From Acidobacteria bacterium Ga0077522 (GTDB taxonomy: Bacteria > Acidobacteriota > Vicinamibacteria > Vicinamibacterales > Vicinamibacteraceae), in NCBI GenBank assembly GCA_001464065.1, contig LNDN01000062.1, forward strand, positions 1 through 33,730: a stretch of DNA of 33,730 bases. Reading direction: 5' to 3'. Positions 1 to 7,210 of the stretch are shown here, piece after piece; position 1 is the stretch's first letter; each line of letters starts with the position of its first letter. Below the pieces are notes generated by a model. The model did no database searches, was not told where the DNA came from, and saw only the letters and a program-made list of their open reading frames with translations. A program made the translations under genes and the position numbers.

Positions 1-242
1 TCGCCCCAGTCGGCGACGATCGCGGCGGCGTGGAAGACCACGTCGCACTCGGCCATCCCGGCCTGCAGCGCCGCCACGTCGTGCAACTCTCCGGTCACGA
101 CCTCCGCGCCGGCCCGGCCCACGGTGCGTGCCGCGTCCGGTGAGCGCGCCAGTGCGCGCACGGCCACGCCCTGCCGTCTCAACTCCGCAACCAGATGGCG
201 ACCGACGAAGCCGGAACCGCCCGTCACGAATGCTCCCTGCAT
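1..242 (-). CDS. NAD(P)-dependent epimerase / 3-beta-HSD-type SDR, N-terminal part only
   Basis: The minus strand from 242 to the left edge reads as an 80-residue N-terminus of an extended short-chain dehydrogenase. It begins MQGAFVTGGSGFVG, with the glycine-rich TGxxGxxG nucleotide-binding motif at residues 7-14 on the first Rossmann strand, and continues through a second strand ending in an arginine (about residues 27-33) to DVVFHAAAIVADWG, the usual D-V-V-F-H-x-A-A segment. These are the marks of the nucleoside-sugar epimerase and 3-beta-hydroxysteroid dehydrogenase family. The catalytic YxxxK lies beyond the window, so the substrate cannot be read. The start is 7 bases after the stop of the aldehyde dehydrogenase, so the two are probably one operon. 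Family assignment is firm; function within it is open. Confidence 0.85.
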   Translation of the reverse strand, partial: MQGAFVTGGSGFVGRHLVAELRRQGVAVRALARSPDAARTVGRAGAEVVTGELHDVAALQAGMAECDVVFHAAAIVADWG

Positions 243-249
243 CGGCGCC

Positions 250-1737
250 TCAGTCGCGCATGCGGCGTGCGAACGCCAGCGCCCGGCCCAGCCAGCCCTC
301 CTTGAGGCGGGCGTAGGGCGGGTACACGAAGTGCGACAGGCGCGGCCGTCGCTGCATGAGGACAGCCCGCGCGTGCGAAAACGTCTCGAACCCGAACCGA
401 CCGTGATAGCGGCCGAAGCCGCTCTCGCCGACGCCGCCGAACGGCAGGTGTGGGTTTGTCAGGTGGATGAGGCAGTTGTTGACCACCGTGCCGCCGGCGT
501 TCGTGCGGGCGAGGTACTCCCGCACGTTCCGTTCGCTCTCGCTGAACAGGTACAACGCCAGGGGCGTGGGGCGGCCCTGCAGGTACTCGAGGAGGTCGTC
601 CTCGGAGTCGTACGCGAGCACGGGCAACACGGGACCGAAGATCTCGTCCTGCATGATCGCGGCGTCGCGGGCGACCCCTGACAGGATCGTCGGCGCCACG
701 TAGCGCTCCGCGACGTCGACGATGCCCCCCGCTTCGACCTTCGCGCCCCCCCGCACCGCATCGTCGAGCAGGGTTGCCAGGCGCGCGCAACTCGTGTCGT
801 CGATCATCCGGCAGTAGTCGCCGCTCGCTCGACGCTGCGCTTCCGAGGCGCCGTAGAAGTGCTCGAGCACGCCGCGCGCGGCCTCGCAGAACTCACTGAC
901 GCGCGAGGCATGCACGAGGGCGAAGTCGGGCGCCACGCAGGTCTGGCCGGCGTTGACGAACTTGCCCCACATGATGCAGCGGGCCGCATGCGCCACGTCG
1001 GCCGTCTGGTCGACGACGACCGGCGACTTGCCTCCGAGTTCGAGCGTGAGCGACGTGAGTCGGCCTGCTGCGGCGGCCATCACCTTCCTGCCCACGGGCG
1101 TGCTGCCCGTGAAGAAGACGTGGTCGAACGGCAGCGTCAGCAGGTACTCGGCCATGCTGGTGTCGCCGCGGACCAGCGCCACCTCCTCCGGCGGGAAGAC
1201 CTCGGACACGATGCGCTCGGCGATCGCCGACGTGTGGGGCACCTTCTCGGACGGTCTCAGGATCGCGCAGTTGCCCGCGGCCACGGCGGCGACGAGCGGC
1301 GCGAAGAGCAGGGCGAACGGGTAGTTCCAGGCCGCCACGATCAGCACGACCCCGCGAGGCTGGGGCTCGATGCGGCTGCGCGTGCCGAGCAGGTGCAGCG
1401 GCGTGGGCACGGCGACCGGTGCCATCCACGACGGCGTCGACGCGATGGCCTCGTTCAGCTCGTTGAGCACCAGCTGCATCTCCGACAGTTCCGCCTCGCT
1501 CCGGTTCTTCCGGAAGTCGGCGTGCATGGCGTCGAGGATGCGCTCGCGGTTGGCGACGATGGCGCGCTTGAGCCGCGTGAGGGTCGCGACCCGCTCGGCC
1601 GCGGAGCGCCGCCGGACCACCCATTGGTGCGCCCGCTGCAGTTCGAACAGCGCGTCGATCGCGGCGGTCGTGGAAGGGGCGTCGGCAGCCGCCGGGTCGA
1701 CTCCACTCGCTGGGGCCGCGTACGCGGGCTGGGGCAT
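250..1737 (-). CDS. Class 3 aldehyde dehydrogenase (coniferyl/fatty aldehyde dehydrogenase type)
   Basis: A 495-residue NAD(P)-dependent aldehyde dehydrogenase that oxidises an aldehyde to the acid through a cysteine thiohemiacetal. The catalytic set is complete: Asn138 in WNYP, Glu233 in LELGGKSP, nucleophile Cys267 in FVNAGQTC, and the DEIFGP segment further on. The C-terminal YPPYARLKEGW is typical of the ALDH3 class, which covers coniferyl-aldehyde and fatty-aldehyde dehydrogenases. The first 20 residues are Ala/Pro-rich and show no signal peptide. An AGGAG lies about 13 bases before the ATG, so ribosome binding is weak but present. The gene heads a minus-strand pair with the epimerase. 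Next to a GMC alcohol oxidase and an alpha/beta hydrolase, it would suit the second step of an alcohol-to-acid oxidation; that role is inference. Confidence 0.93.
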   Translation of the reverse strand: MPQPAYAAPASGVDPAAADAPSTTAAIDALFELQRAHQWVVRRRSAAERVATLTRLKRAIVANRERILDAMHADFRKNRSEAELSEMQLVLNELNEAIASTPSWMAPVAVPTPLHLLGTRSRIEPQPRGVVLIVAAWNYPFALLFAPLVAAVAAGNCAILRPSEKVPHTSAIAERIVSEVFPPEEVALVRGDTSMAEYLLTLPFDHVFFTGSTPVGRKVMAAAAGRLTSLTLELGGKSPVVVDQTADVAHAARCIMWGKFVNAGQTCVAPDFALVHASRVSEFCEAARGVLEHFYGASEAQRRASGDYCRMIDDTSCARLATLLDDAVRGGAKVEAGGIVDVAERYVAPTILSGVARDAAIMQDEIFGPVLPVLAYDSEDDLLEYLQGRPTPLALYLFSESERNVREYLARTNAGGTVVNNCLIHLTNPHLPFGGVGESGFGRYHGRFGFETFSHARAVLMQRRPRLSHFVYPPYARLKEGWLGRALAFARRMRD

Positions 1738-1837
1738 GACGTGTCCTGTCCTCCTGTCGCCGGCAGCCGGCGATCCATGAGCGACCGATGATCTGGAATG
1801 CCCAGAGTCTACCGCACCCCACCACGTGCCGCTGGAC

Positions 1838-1843
1838 TACAAT
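1838..1843 (+). promoter_or_regulatory. -10 box (TACAAT) close to the start of the following gene
   Basis: TACAAT matches five of six -10 consensus bases and ends 11 bases before the ATG at 1855, which would give a leader of about 5 bases. No convincing -35 is seen. It supports the ATG at 1855 over the earlier in-frame ATG at 1798, which lies upstream of this box. Confidence 0.5.
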
Positions 1844-1854
1844 CCGCGCATCCC

Positions 1855-2466
1855 ATGGCAGCGAGGGCCGCGGTCTCGTTCAGCGAGACGATGTGTGGAG
1901 GTTTCGGGTGGGGCGCCACCGATCCGATCGTCGGGGCCCGTGAGGGCCACGCCGCGGCCAGCTCGCTCACGCTGCACGCGCATGCCGAGATCGCGGACGT
2001 CCGGGCGTTCGTGCGCGACCCCGGGCACGGTGGCCGCCTCCGTGGCAGCGTGACGTTCGCGCCGATCGGGGCAGCGGACGCGACGGCAGAGGGCACGTTC
2101 GGCCTGTTCGTGCCGACCGCCGAGCCCGGCGTCAGGCTGATGACGTATCGCGTCGCATTCAGGGTCGACGACCGTGACTACTGCCTCGACGGCGCCAAGT
2201 ACGTGGGACGCCGCTCGCTGTTGCACGGGTGGTCCGAGACGACCACGCTCCACTGCCGTTTGCACGCCGGCGCGGACACGACCGGAGCCGTGGTCGCCGC
2301 GGGCGTGTTGCACCTGGGCCCCATGGCCTTCGCCCGGCAACTGACCTCGTTCCGGACGCCTGCCGCAGGCAGCCTGGGCGATGGCGTCGGGGCGTTGGCG
2401 GGGTTCCTGTGGTTCTTCAGCGGCGAACTCATCGCCGCGTACCTGCCGCTGGCGGCGAGGCGGTAG
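1855..2466 (+). CDS. Stand-alone linker domain of fused GMC oxidoreductase/hydrolase proteins
   Basis: A 203-residue, beta-rich soluble protein. Its order of motifs, FSETMCG near the N-terminus, GTFGLF and MTYRVAF in the middle, then ETTTLHCRL, GVLHLGPMAFARQLTSF and a hydrophobic tail, matches what I recall of the domain between the GMC flavoenzyme and the alpha/beta hydrolase in large fused cholesterol-oxidase-like bacterial proteins. Here it is a separate gene, and both partner domains are encoded within 4.4 kb (3502-5079 and 5093-6181). What the domain does is not known to me. The start at 1855 is chosen because TACAAT sits 11 bases before it. The match is from memory of the family and needs a profile search; the reading frame itself is secure. 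Confidence 0.7.
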   Translation: MAARAAVSFSETMCGGFGWGATDPIVGAREGHAAASSLTLHAHAEIADVRAFVRDPGHGGRLRGSVTFAPIGAADATAEGTFGLFVPTAEPGVRLMTYRVAFRVDDRDYCLDGAKYVGRRSLLHGWSETTTLHCRLHAGADTTGAVVAAGVLHLGPMAFARQLTSFRTPAAGSLGDGVGALAGFLWFFSGELIAAYLPLAARR

Positions 2467-2496
2467 CCGACCGGCGGAGCAGCGGCCTCGACGTCT

Positions 2497-3459
2497 TCAG
2501 CGCATGCGGGTGAGCACGTACCGCAGCGTCACCTGCGACGACCCCGCGCGCGTGCGTCGGCCGAGCAGCGTCTCGTCGTCGAGTCTCCTGAGGTGGTCGC
2601 GTCGGCCGGATCGATGCTCGAGGATGACCTCGTCGGCGTCGAACGTGGCGCGCGTCCGCGACGACAGGAGACCGGTGCGCATGCGGGTCTCGACGGTTTC
2701 GCCGACGCGACTGGCGTCGAGGCGAAGCAGCGGTGGATTGAACTGGTGGTGCAGGGCGCGCTCGGGGTGCGAGAAGAGCACGAGGTGCCCTCGCCAGCGC
2801 CCCTCGAGTTCGGCCGGCAGCGGTGCACGTGCGTGGTTGGACGCGAAGATGGCGTCGTGGTCGGGGATGGCCATCTTCTCGAACGGATGGTTGCTGCGCG
2901 ACATCACGAACGTCGCAAACACGCGTCCGCGGGGATAGCTGCCCAGGTGCATGACGCCGATGCAGTTGTCGGGGTCCACCGCCTTGATGAGGTCGTGGAC
3001 GACGCGGTAGGGCTGATTGAGGTACGTCAACAGGAAGACGGTGTCGCCCGTGCGCAGGTACGGCCGCGTGTCGGACGCAAACACCTCGGGCCTCACCACG
3101 GCGCGGCCCGGCAGCAGCCCGACGCCGTAGTTGACGATGTAGGCGCGCGCTTCATCGCCGTGCAACTCGAAGCGTTTCCAGAAGCGCCCCCCGGTGTACT
3201 GCGCACCGGCGTCGTGAATGGGCGTCAGCAGGCGCTCCTCCCAGCCGAGGAGCGTGTCCTTGGCAAACGATCCCTTCCAGAAGCAGTCGCGCCACACGCG
3301 GCGGTTGTCGTAATCGACCGAGAAGCCGCCCTGGTTGCGCAGGACGGCCAGCGGCAGGGTGGGGCTCTCGTGCATGATGCGCTGGAGCTCGCGCGAGGGC
3401 AGCGTACTGAGGTAATCCGGCGGGTAGCCGGCTGCACCGGAATCGGGATGCGGGGTCAC
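2497..3459 (-). CDS. Conserved hypothetical protein, 320 residues
   Basis: I do not recognise this family. With the GTG at 3459 the product is 320 residues, soluble, with no signal peptide or membrane segment. It is rich in aromatic residues (FWKGSF, GRFWKRFELHG) and has a long beta-like stretch with a GVGLLPGRAVVRPEVF segment and a C-terminal region of short charged strands that could be a lipocalin-like barrel. An earlier in-frame ATG at 3495 overlaps the divergent -10 box and would be cut off by it, so GTG 3459, about 3 bases after the predicted transcription start, is preferred. It is transcribed away from the GMC oxidoreductase gene and converges on the gene at 1855. Its conserved placement among oxidation genes suggests a part in the same process, which is inference only. 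Confidence 0.72.
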   Translation of the reverse strand: MTPHPDSGAAGYPPDYLSTLPSRELQRIMHESPTLPLAVLRNQGGFSVDYDNRRVWRDCFWKGSFAKDTLLGWEERLLTPIHDAGAQYTGGRFWKRFELHGDEARAYIVNYGVGLLPGRAVVRPEVFASDTRPYLRTGDTVFLLTYLNQPYRVVHDLIKAVDPDNCIGVMHLGSYPRGRVFATFVMSRSNHPFEKMAIPDHDAIFASNHARAPLPAELEGRWRGHLVLFSHPERALHHQFNPPLLRLDASRVGETVETRMRTGLLSSRTRATFDADEVILEHRSGRRDHLRRLDDETLLGRRTRAGSSQVTLRYVLTRMR

Positions 3460-3468
3460 GGCGGGGAC

Positions 3469-3476
3469 TGTATACT
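3469..3476. promoter_or_regulatory. Shared divergent -10 boxes (TGTATACT)
   Basis: On the plus strand TATACT (3471-3476) is a good -10 for the GMC gene, 25 bases before its ATG. On the minus strand the same bases read TATACA (3474-3469), a -10 for the 320-residue gene whose GTG follows 9 bases later. The two boxes share a GTATAC palindrome, so one site could fire in both directions. Confidence 0.5.
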
Positions 3477-3501
3477 CGCCGGCACAGCGGAGCAAAGGAG
3501 C

Positions 3502-5079
3502 ATGTCCGAACGCTTTGACGCGGTCGTGATCGGCAGCGGCTTCGGCGGGGCCGTCACGAGTTGCCGGCTCGCGGACGCCGGCCTGCGCGTGCTCGTGCTC
3601 GAGCGTGGCCGCCGATGGTCACCGGAGACGTTCCCGCGCAAGCCGGGCGATCCGTGGGTCTGGGACCAGGCGCGCCCCGAGAAGCGCAACGGCTGGCTCG
3701 ACTTCCGGCTGCAGCGCGGCGTGTCGGTGGCGCAGGGAGCCGGGGTCGGCGGCGGCTCGCTGATCTACGCCAACGTGCAGGTCGACGCGCCTCCCGAGGT
3801 GTTCTCGAGCGACTGGCCCGCGGCGATCACGTACGAGGCACTGCGGCCCTACTATGCGCGGGTGGAGCGGATGCTGCGACCGCAGCCGGTGCCCGAGGCG
3901 CAGGCGCCCCGCACGTATCAGGTCCTGCGACAGGCGGCCGAGGCGCTCGGGCACGGGGCGCGGTTCCGGCCCATGCCGCTGGCGGTGACGTTCGACGACG
4001 GCTGGCGCGCCGACCGCGAGGCGCCTTTCGACGCCGGGCACTCGCGCCCCTGGGTCAACGAGCACGGCCGGCAGCAGGGCACCTGCGTGCACTGCGGCGA
4101 TTGCTACCTCGGGTGTCGCGTCGGGGCGCGCAACACGCTCGACCTGAACTACCTGGCGCGGGCGGAGAATCTCGGCGCGGACGTGCGACCGCTCCACCTG
4201 GCGCGCGTGGTGACACCGGTAGGCCATCACTATCGCGTCGACTTCGACCGGATCCACGACGGCCGGTTGCACCGGGGCACGGTCATGGCCGATCGCGTCG
4301 TACTGGCGGCCGGATCGCTCGGGTCGACCGAGCTCCTGCTGCGATGCCGGGATCAGTTCCGCACGCTGCCGCAGGTCAGTGGCGCGCTGGGGACCAGATG
4401 GAGCGGCAACGGCGACTTCCTCACGCTGTCGATCCAGCAGGCGGCCGTCGATCCGACGCAGGGGCCCACCATCACGAGCGGGGTGGACTTCCTCGATCGC
4501 CAGGTGCGCGGTACCCGCTTCCTCGTGCAGGATGGCGGCTTTCCGGACTACTTCCGCACGATCATGGAGGCCCGCCAACCCTTCGCCTGGAAGGATCTGC
4601 AGTTCAACGCGATGGTCTTCGGCCTGGCCTGGGTCCTGCGTCGGCAAGGCGAGTTGCCGATGATGATGCCGTGGTTCGGCCAGTGTGCCGACGCCGCCGA
4701 CGGCCGGCTCTACCTGGGGCGCAGCCTGCTCGCCCCCTGGCGCCGCAAGCTGAAGCTGCAGTGGTCGTGCAAGGCGTCGCGCCAGGCCATCGACGCCATC
4801 TTCGAGACCCACTGCGAGTTCGCCCGCGCGTCGCAGGGTCGGCCGCTGGCGCCGTGGTTGTGGTCGATCCTGCGATCGCTCGTGACGCCGCATCCGCTGG
4901 GCGGATGCCGCATGGCCGACACGCCGACGACGGGTGTCGTCGACGACCGGGGCGAGGTGTTCGGGCACCCGCGGCTGTTCGTCGCCGATGGCGCGGTGGT
5001 GCCCGTCGCGCTGGGCCTCAATCCTTCCAAGACGATCGCCGCGCTGTCGGAGCGGATCGCGGAACGCATGCTCGACTGA
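3502..5079 (+). CDS. GMC oxidoreductase, cholesterol-oxidase-like flavoenzyme
   Basis: A 525-residue cytoplasmic FAD enzyme that oxidises an alcohol, probably of a lipid or sterol-like substrate. The FAD-binding GSGFGG is at residues 11-16, followed by the acidic end of the second strand in LVLERG (31-36) and GAGVGGGSLIYANV (79-92), where FAD is held. The C-terminal HPLGGCRM (His464) and GLNPSKT (Asn507) supply the His-Asn pair of the active site. A cysteine cluster CVHCGDCYLGC (Cys195, 198, 201, 205) is typical of the cholesterol-oxidase branch. The start has a strong AAAGGAG (3494-3500) directly upstream; any longer reading in this frame runs into the neighbouring gene. It converges on the alpha/beta hydrolase. 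Family certain, substrate unknown. Confidence 0.93.
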   Translation: MSERFDAVVIGSGFGGAVTSCRLADAGLRVLVLERGRRWSPETFPRKPGDPWVWDQARPEKRNGWLDFRLQRGVSVAQGAGVGGGSLIYANVQVDAPPEVFSSDWPAAITYEALRPYYARVERMLRPQPVPEAQAPRTYQVLRQAAEALGHGARFRPMPLAVTFDDGWRADREAPFDAGHSRPWVNEHGRQQGTCVHCGDCYLGCRVGARNTLDLNYLARAENLGADVRPLHLARVVTPVGHHYRVDFDRIHDGRLHRGTVMADRVVLAAGSLGSTELLLRCRDQFRTLPQVSGALGTRWSGNGDFLTLSIQQAAVDPTQGPTITSGVDFLDRQVRGTRFLVQDGGFPDYFRTIMEARQPFAWKDLQFNAMVFGLAWVLRRQGELPMMMPWFGQCADAADGRLYLGRSLLAPWRRKLKLQWSCKASRQAIDAIFETHCEFARASQGRPLAPWLWSILRSLVTPHPLGGCRMADTPTTGVVDDRGEVFGHPRLFVADGAVVPVALGLNPSKTIAALSERIAERMLD

Positions 5080-5098
5080 CGGGCCGCGTCCGTCAGTC
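5074..5098. terminator. Bidirectional stem-loop between convergent genes
   Basis: A perfect 9-bp inverted repeat (arms 5074-5082 and 5090-5098, arm sequence GACTGACGG) with a 7-base loop. The left arm contains the TGA of the GMC gene (5077-5079) and the right arm the TGA of the hydrolase gene (5093-5095 on the minus strand), so both genes end in the same GAC-TGA. There is no U-tract on either side, so intrinsic termination is uncertain; it may simply protect both 3' ends. Confidence 0.5.
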
Positions 5099-6181
5099 GG
5101 GCCCGTCGAGCGCCTCGAGCACCTGCGGGAACACGTCGCGTGCCGCGTGCCGGCCAAGGAAGACGTCGAGGTGGCCGTACCCCGGCACGAGCAGCAGGGC
5201 GTGGTGGCCGGGCCGGAGGGCGTCGAAGTACCGGAAGCTGCGGATCTGGCTCTCGGCCAGGTAGCACTTGTTGTCCTGGCCGGCCATGAACACGATGCGC
5301 GCGTCGGTGCGTGGCGGGTGCTGGAGCACGTCGCGCGGGAGCTCCGCATGTCCCTCGACGCACACGAGCCGCCCGGCCCGCACCGACCGTGCCATCTGGT
5401 GGAAGAACGCCATGGAACAGGGGCCGAACTCGCCGCTGATCCAGGCGTGCGTGGCCGCGTCGAGGTTCTCGTGACTCCACAGCGTGGGGAACCCCGCGCC
5501 GTACGTGAAGCTGACGTGGCGGCAGACCGCGTTGTCGCACTCGTGGTGAGTCAGCCTGACGATCCCGTCGAGGATCCGGGGGATGCCTGCCGGGGCGTGG
5601 CGTCCCCACTGCGGATTCATGTAGTCGATCAGGTGCCGGACGCACAGCGCGGCCAGCGCCAGCTTCGCCCTCGCGAGACCGGGAATGACCGGGTGCAGCG
5701 ACACGGCATTGCTGACGATGGTCGTGACCTGCGGCACGAGGCCGGCGACCGCGGCCATCATGAAGCTCGTGGAGCCCTGGCAGTGCGCGAGGACCTTCAG
5801 GTGGTCGGCCCCGGTCTCCTCCAGCACGCGTCGCACGGCGACCGGGTGGTCGTACACGGCCGCCTGATCGAGCGTCCACGGGTGCGGCGGCAAGTCGATG
5901 CTGGCCCGCCAGTTCTCGAGCCAGACGTCGTAGCCGGCGTCGAGCAACACATCGACCATGGTCCTGCCGGTGGGAGGCAGGAAGATGTCGGCGCGCACGC
6001 CGGCGCCGTGGATGAGGAGTACGGGACCCCTCGACGGTGGCGTCGGCCCGGTCACGTGCACGAGCGTGCCGGGGTGACCGTCGCCGGCCGTGAACGGGAC
6101 AGATCGTCGGCGCGGCGCCGGGGCGCCGGTCGACGCACGCTCGGAGGCAGGTCGGTCGTCGGGAGCGGCAGGGTAGGTCAT
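5093..6181 (-). CDS. Alpha/beta hydrolase with cysteine in the nucleophile elbow
   Basis: A 362-residue alpha/beta-fold hydrolase without signal peptide; residues 1-30 are a Pro/Arg-rich disordered lead. The oxyanion-hole motif LIHGAG ends at residue 61 and the nucleophile elbow reads LAHCQGS, placing Cys134 where most relatives have serine. His337 in PGYGHLDVF fits the catalytic histidine. WLENWRAS around residue 88 and the GYGHLDVFLGR ending resemble the C-terminal hydrolase half of fused GMC-hydrolase proteins and PHA-depolymerase/synthase-like hydrolases. The ATG overlaps the stop of the cyclic-nucleotide-binding gene by four bases, so the two are translationally coupled. Likely acts on an ester or lactone related to the substrate of the neighbouring oxidase; that is inference. 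Confidence 0.88.
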   Translation of the reverse strand: MTYPAAPDDRPASERASTGAPAPRRRSVPFTAGDGHPGTLVHVTGPTPPSRGPVLLIHGAGVRADIFLPPTGRTMVDVLLDAGYDVWLENWRASIDLPPHPWTLDQAAVYDHPVAVRRVLEETGADHLKVLAHCQGSTSFMMAAVAGLVPQVTTIVSNAVSLHPVIPGLARAKLALAALCVRHLIDYMNPQWGRHAPAGIPRILDGIVRLTHHECDNAVCRHVSFTYGAGFPTLWSHENLDAATHAWISGEFGPCSMAFFHQMARSVRAGRLVCVEGHAELPRDVLQHPPRTDARIVFMAGQDNKCYLAESQIRSFRYFDALRPGHHALLLVPGYGHLDVFLGRHAARDVFPQVLEALDGPD

Positions 6182-6618
6182 CGCTCGCGATCGGCGGCGT
6201 ACTCACCCTTGGCGATCAGCTTGTCGAGCGTGGCCTTGGACGGAACATCCTCGCGCACGAACTCGGCGAGCATCGTGTCGAGGTAGCGGATACGCCGGCT
6301 CAACGCCTGCAGCATCTCCAGCGCGAACGTGGGATCGCGTCGCAGCTTGATCAGCAGTTCCCCGCTCCTGATGACGGCCACGCGCGTGGGCACCAGCGCG
6401 GAGCAGGTGGCGTTGCGCGGCTGTGAGTCGAGCAGCGCCATCTCGCCGAAGAAGTCACCGCGCTCGAGCAGCGCGAGGAAGACATCATGCCCGTCGATGT
6501 CCTTGGTGACGACGACCTTGCCTTCCTGCAGGATGAACATCTCGTTGCCGGTGTCGCCCTCGCGGACGATCACGTCGCCGGGCGAATAGGTGCGTTCATC
6601 GAGGTACGTGGATGCCAT
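6178..6618 (-). CDS. Cyclic-nucleotide-binding (CAP_ED) domain protein
   Basis: A 146-residue single-domain protein of the Crp/cNMP-binding fold with no DNA-binding helix-turn-helix after it. The beta roll reads SPGDVIVREGD, then EMFILQEGKVVV, and the phosphate-binding cassette is FFGEMALLDSQPRNATC with Glu59 and Arg68 in the positions that contact the cyclic nucleotide phosphate. The C-terminal helix (ALEMLQALSRRIRYLD) is long and amphipathic. ATG 6618 is preferred because GAGAGGG lies 7 bases upstream; ATG 6624 is too close to it, and 6684 lacks a site. The stop overlaps the alpha/beta hydrolase start (ATGA), so it may tie hydrolase activity to a second messenger. It is a signalling adaptor rather than a transcription factor. 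Confidence 0.9.
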   Translation of the reverse strand: MASTYLDERTYSPGDVIVREGDTGNEMFILQEGKVVVTKDIDGHDVFLALLERGDFFGEMALLDSQPRNATCSALVPTRVAVIRSGELLIKLRRDPTFALEMLQALSRRIRYLDTMLAEFVREDVPSKATLDKLIAKGEYAADRER

Positions 6619-6742
6619 CTGCATGCCCTCTCGGCGGGGCACCCAGTCCCCACGGAGTACTGCTGGCGCACCTGGAACCGACACGTGCCCGGTGCTGCCA
6701 CGACTGCGTCGACGTGAAGTCTCGATGATAGTGCATGCGACG

Positions 6743-6809
6743 CCGCTTCGATGGCGATGCCACGACCGAGCCCACGGCTCGCACCGGTGAGCAGGACGAC
6801 AGGAATCAC
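6743..6809 (-). pseudogene. Remnant of a short-chain dehydrogenase 5' end
   Basis: From GTG 6809 the minus strand encodes MIPVVLLTGASRGLGRGIA, a textbook SDR N-terminus with the TGxxxGxG cofactor motif. After about 22 residues the similarity ends abruptly and the frame runs into sequence that belongs to the leader of the cyclic-nucleotide-binding gene. Nothing of the Asn-Ser-Tyr-Lys catalytic core follows. A TAAAGT box remains exactly 6 bases before the GTG. I read it as the promoter and first exon-length stub of a deleted dehydrogenase. Confidence 0.6.
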
Positions 6810-6815
6810 GGCAGC

Positions 6816-6821
6816 ACTTTA
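6816..6821 (-). promoter_or_regulatory. -10 box (TAAAGT) of the truncated dehydrogenase
   Basis: TAAAGT on the minus strand ends 6 bases before GTG 6809, which puts the expected transcription start on the G of the start codon: a leaderless arrangement kept although the gene behind it is gone. Confidence 0.4.
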
Positions 6822-6830
6822 CCGCAACAG

Positions 6831-6910
6831 CGAAGAGTGGAAGGGTAGAAGAGCAGAAAGAAAGAGGGCAGGGCGGGAAGGACGAAGGACAGAGAGCGGG
6901 ACGAAGAAGT
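6831..6910 (+). repeat. Degenerate purine-rich intergenic tract
   Basis: Of these 80 bases, 69 are purines on the plus strand. It is built from imperfect units such as GAAGGGTAGAAG and GAAGGACGAAGGAC. The same style of sequence occurs on the opposite strand at 8778-8870 and on the plus strand at 27058-27116, so it is one dispersed family. It encodes nothing I can support. Confidence 0.6.
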
Positions 6911-6942
6911 CAAGCATGCAAGGTGCAAGGCGGAGCAGACGG

Positions 6943-7121
6943 TCAGACGACCCGTGACGACCCGTCCGGGGCGAGCCGGCGCAGGCGCTGCGCGTTGGTC
7001 GATGAGGCCTCGAGGTGCGGCCCGTGTCGAGCACGACACTCACGGCAGGATGACCGAACACTGGCGCCGCCGCGACGGACAACGGCAGGCAGGCGAGGAA
7101 GATCCGAGCGAATCGCGTCAT
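6943..7121 (-). pseudogene. Frameshifted remnant of a secreted NHL/gluconolactonase-like gene
   Basis: ATG 7121 opens a clear signal peptide (MTRFARIFLACLPLSVAAA, then PVFGHPAVSVVLDTG), where the G-H-P-A-x-x-V-V-x-D pattern is how an NHL beta-propeller repeat begins. That frame then turns to nonsense. The next frame continues the same repeat with STNAQRLRRLAPDGSS and RVV, matching D-T-N-x-x-R-I-R-K-I-x-P-D-G, and stops at 6943. A shift of frame near 7030-7050 and loss of the rest of the propeller explain both halves. The gap 6810-7210 holds only this remnant, the purine tract and the upstream end of the esterase gene. Confidence 0.5.
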
Positions 7122-7210
7122 GCCTCGAGTCCGGAGGGACTTGCGTCGGATTGGGATCGACGCGCACACTCTGCGCCACGCGGACGGTGTTGCGCAACCG
7201 GAGGATGCAC

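Noticed and set aside
1798-1854. Earlier ATG for the 203-residue protein
   Set aside because: The TACAAT box lies downstream of it and the extra residues show no family resemblance.
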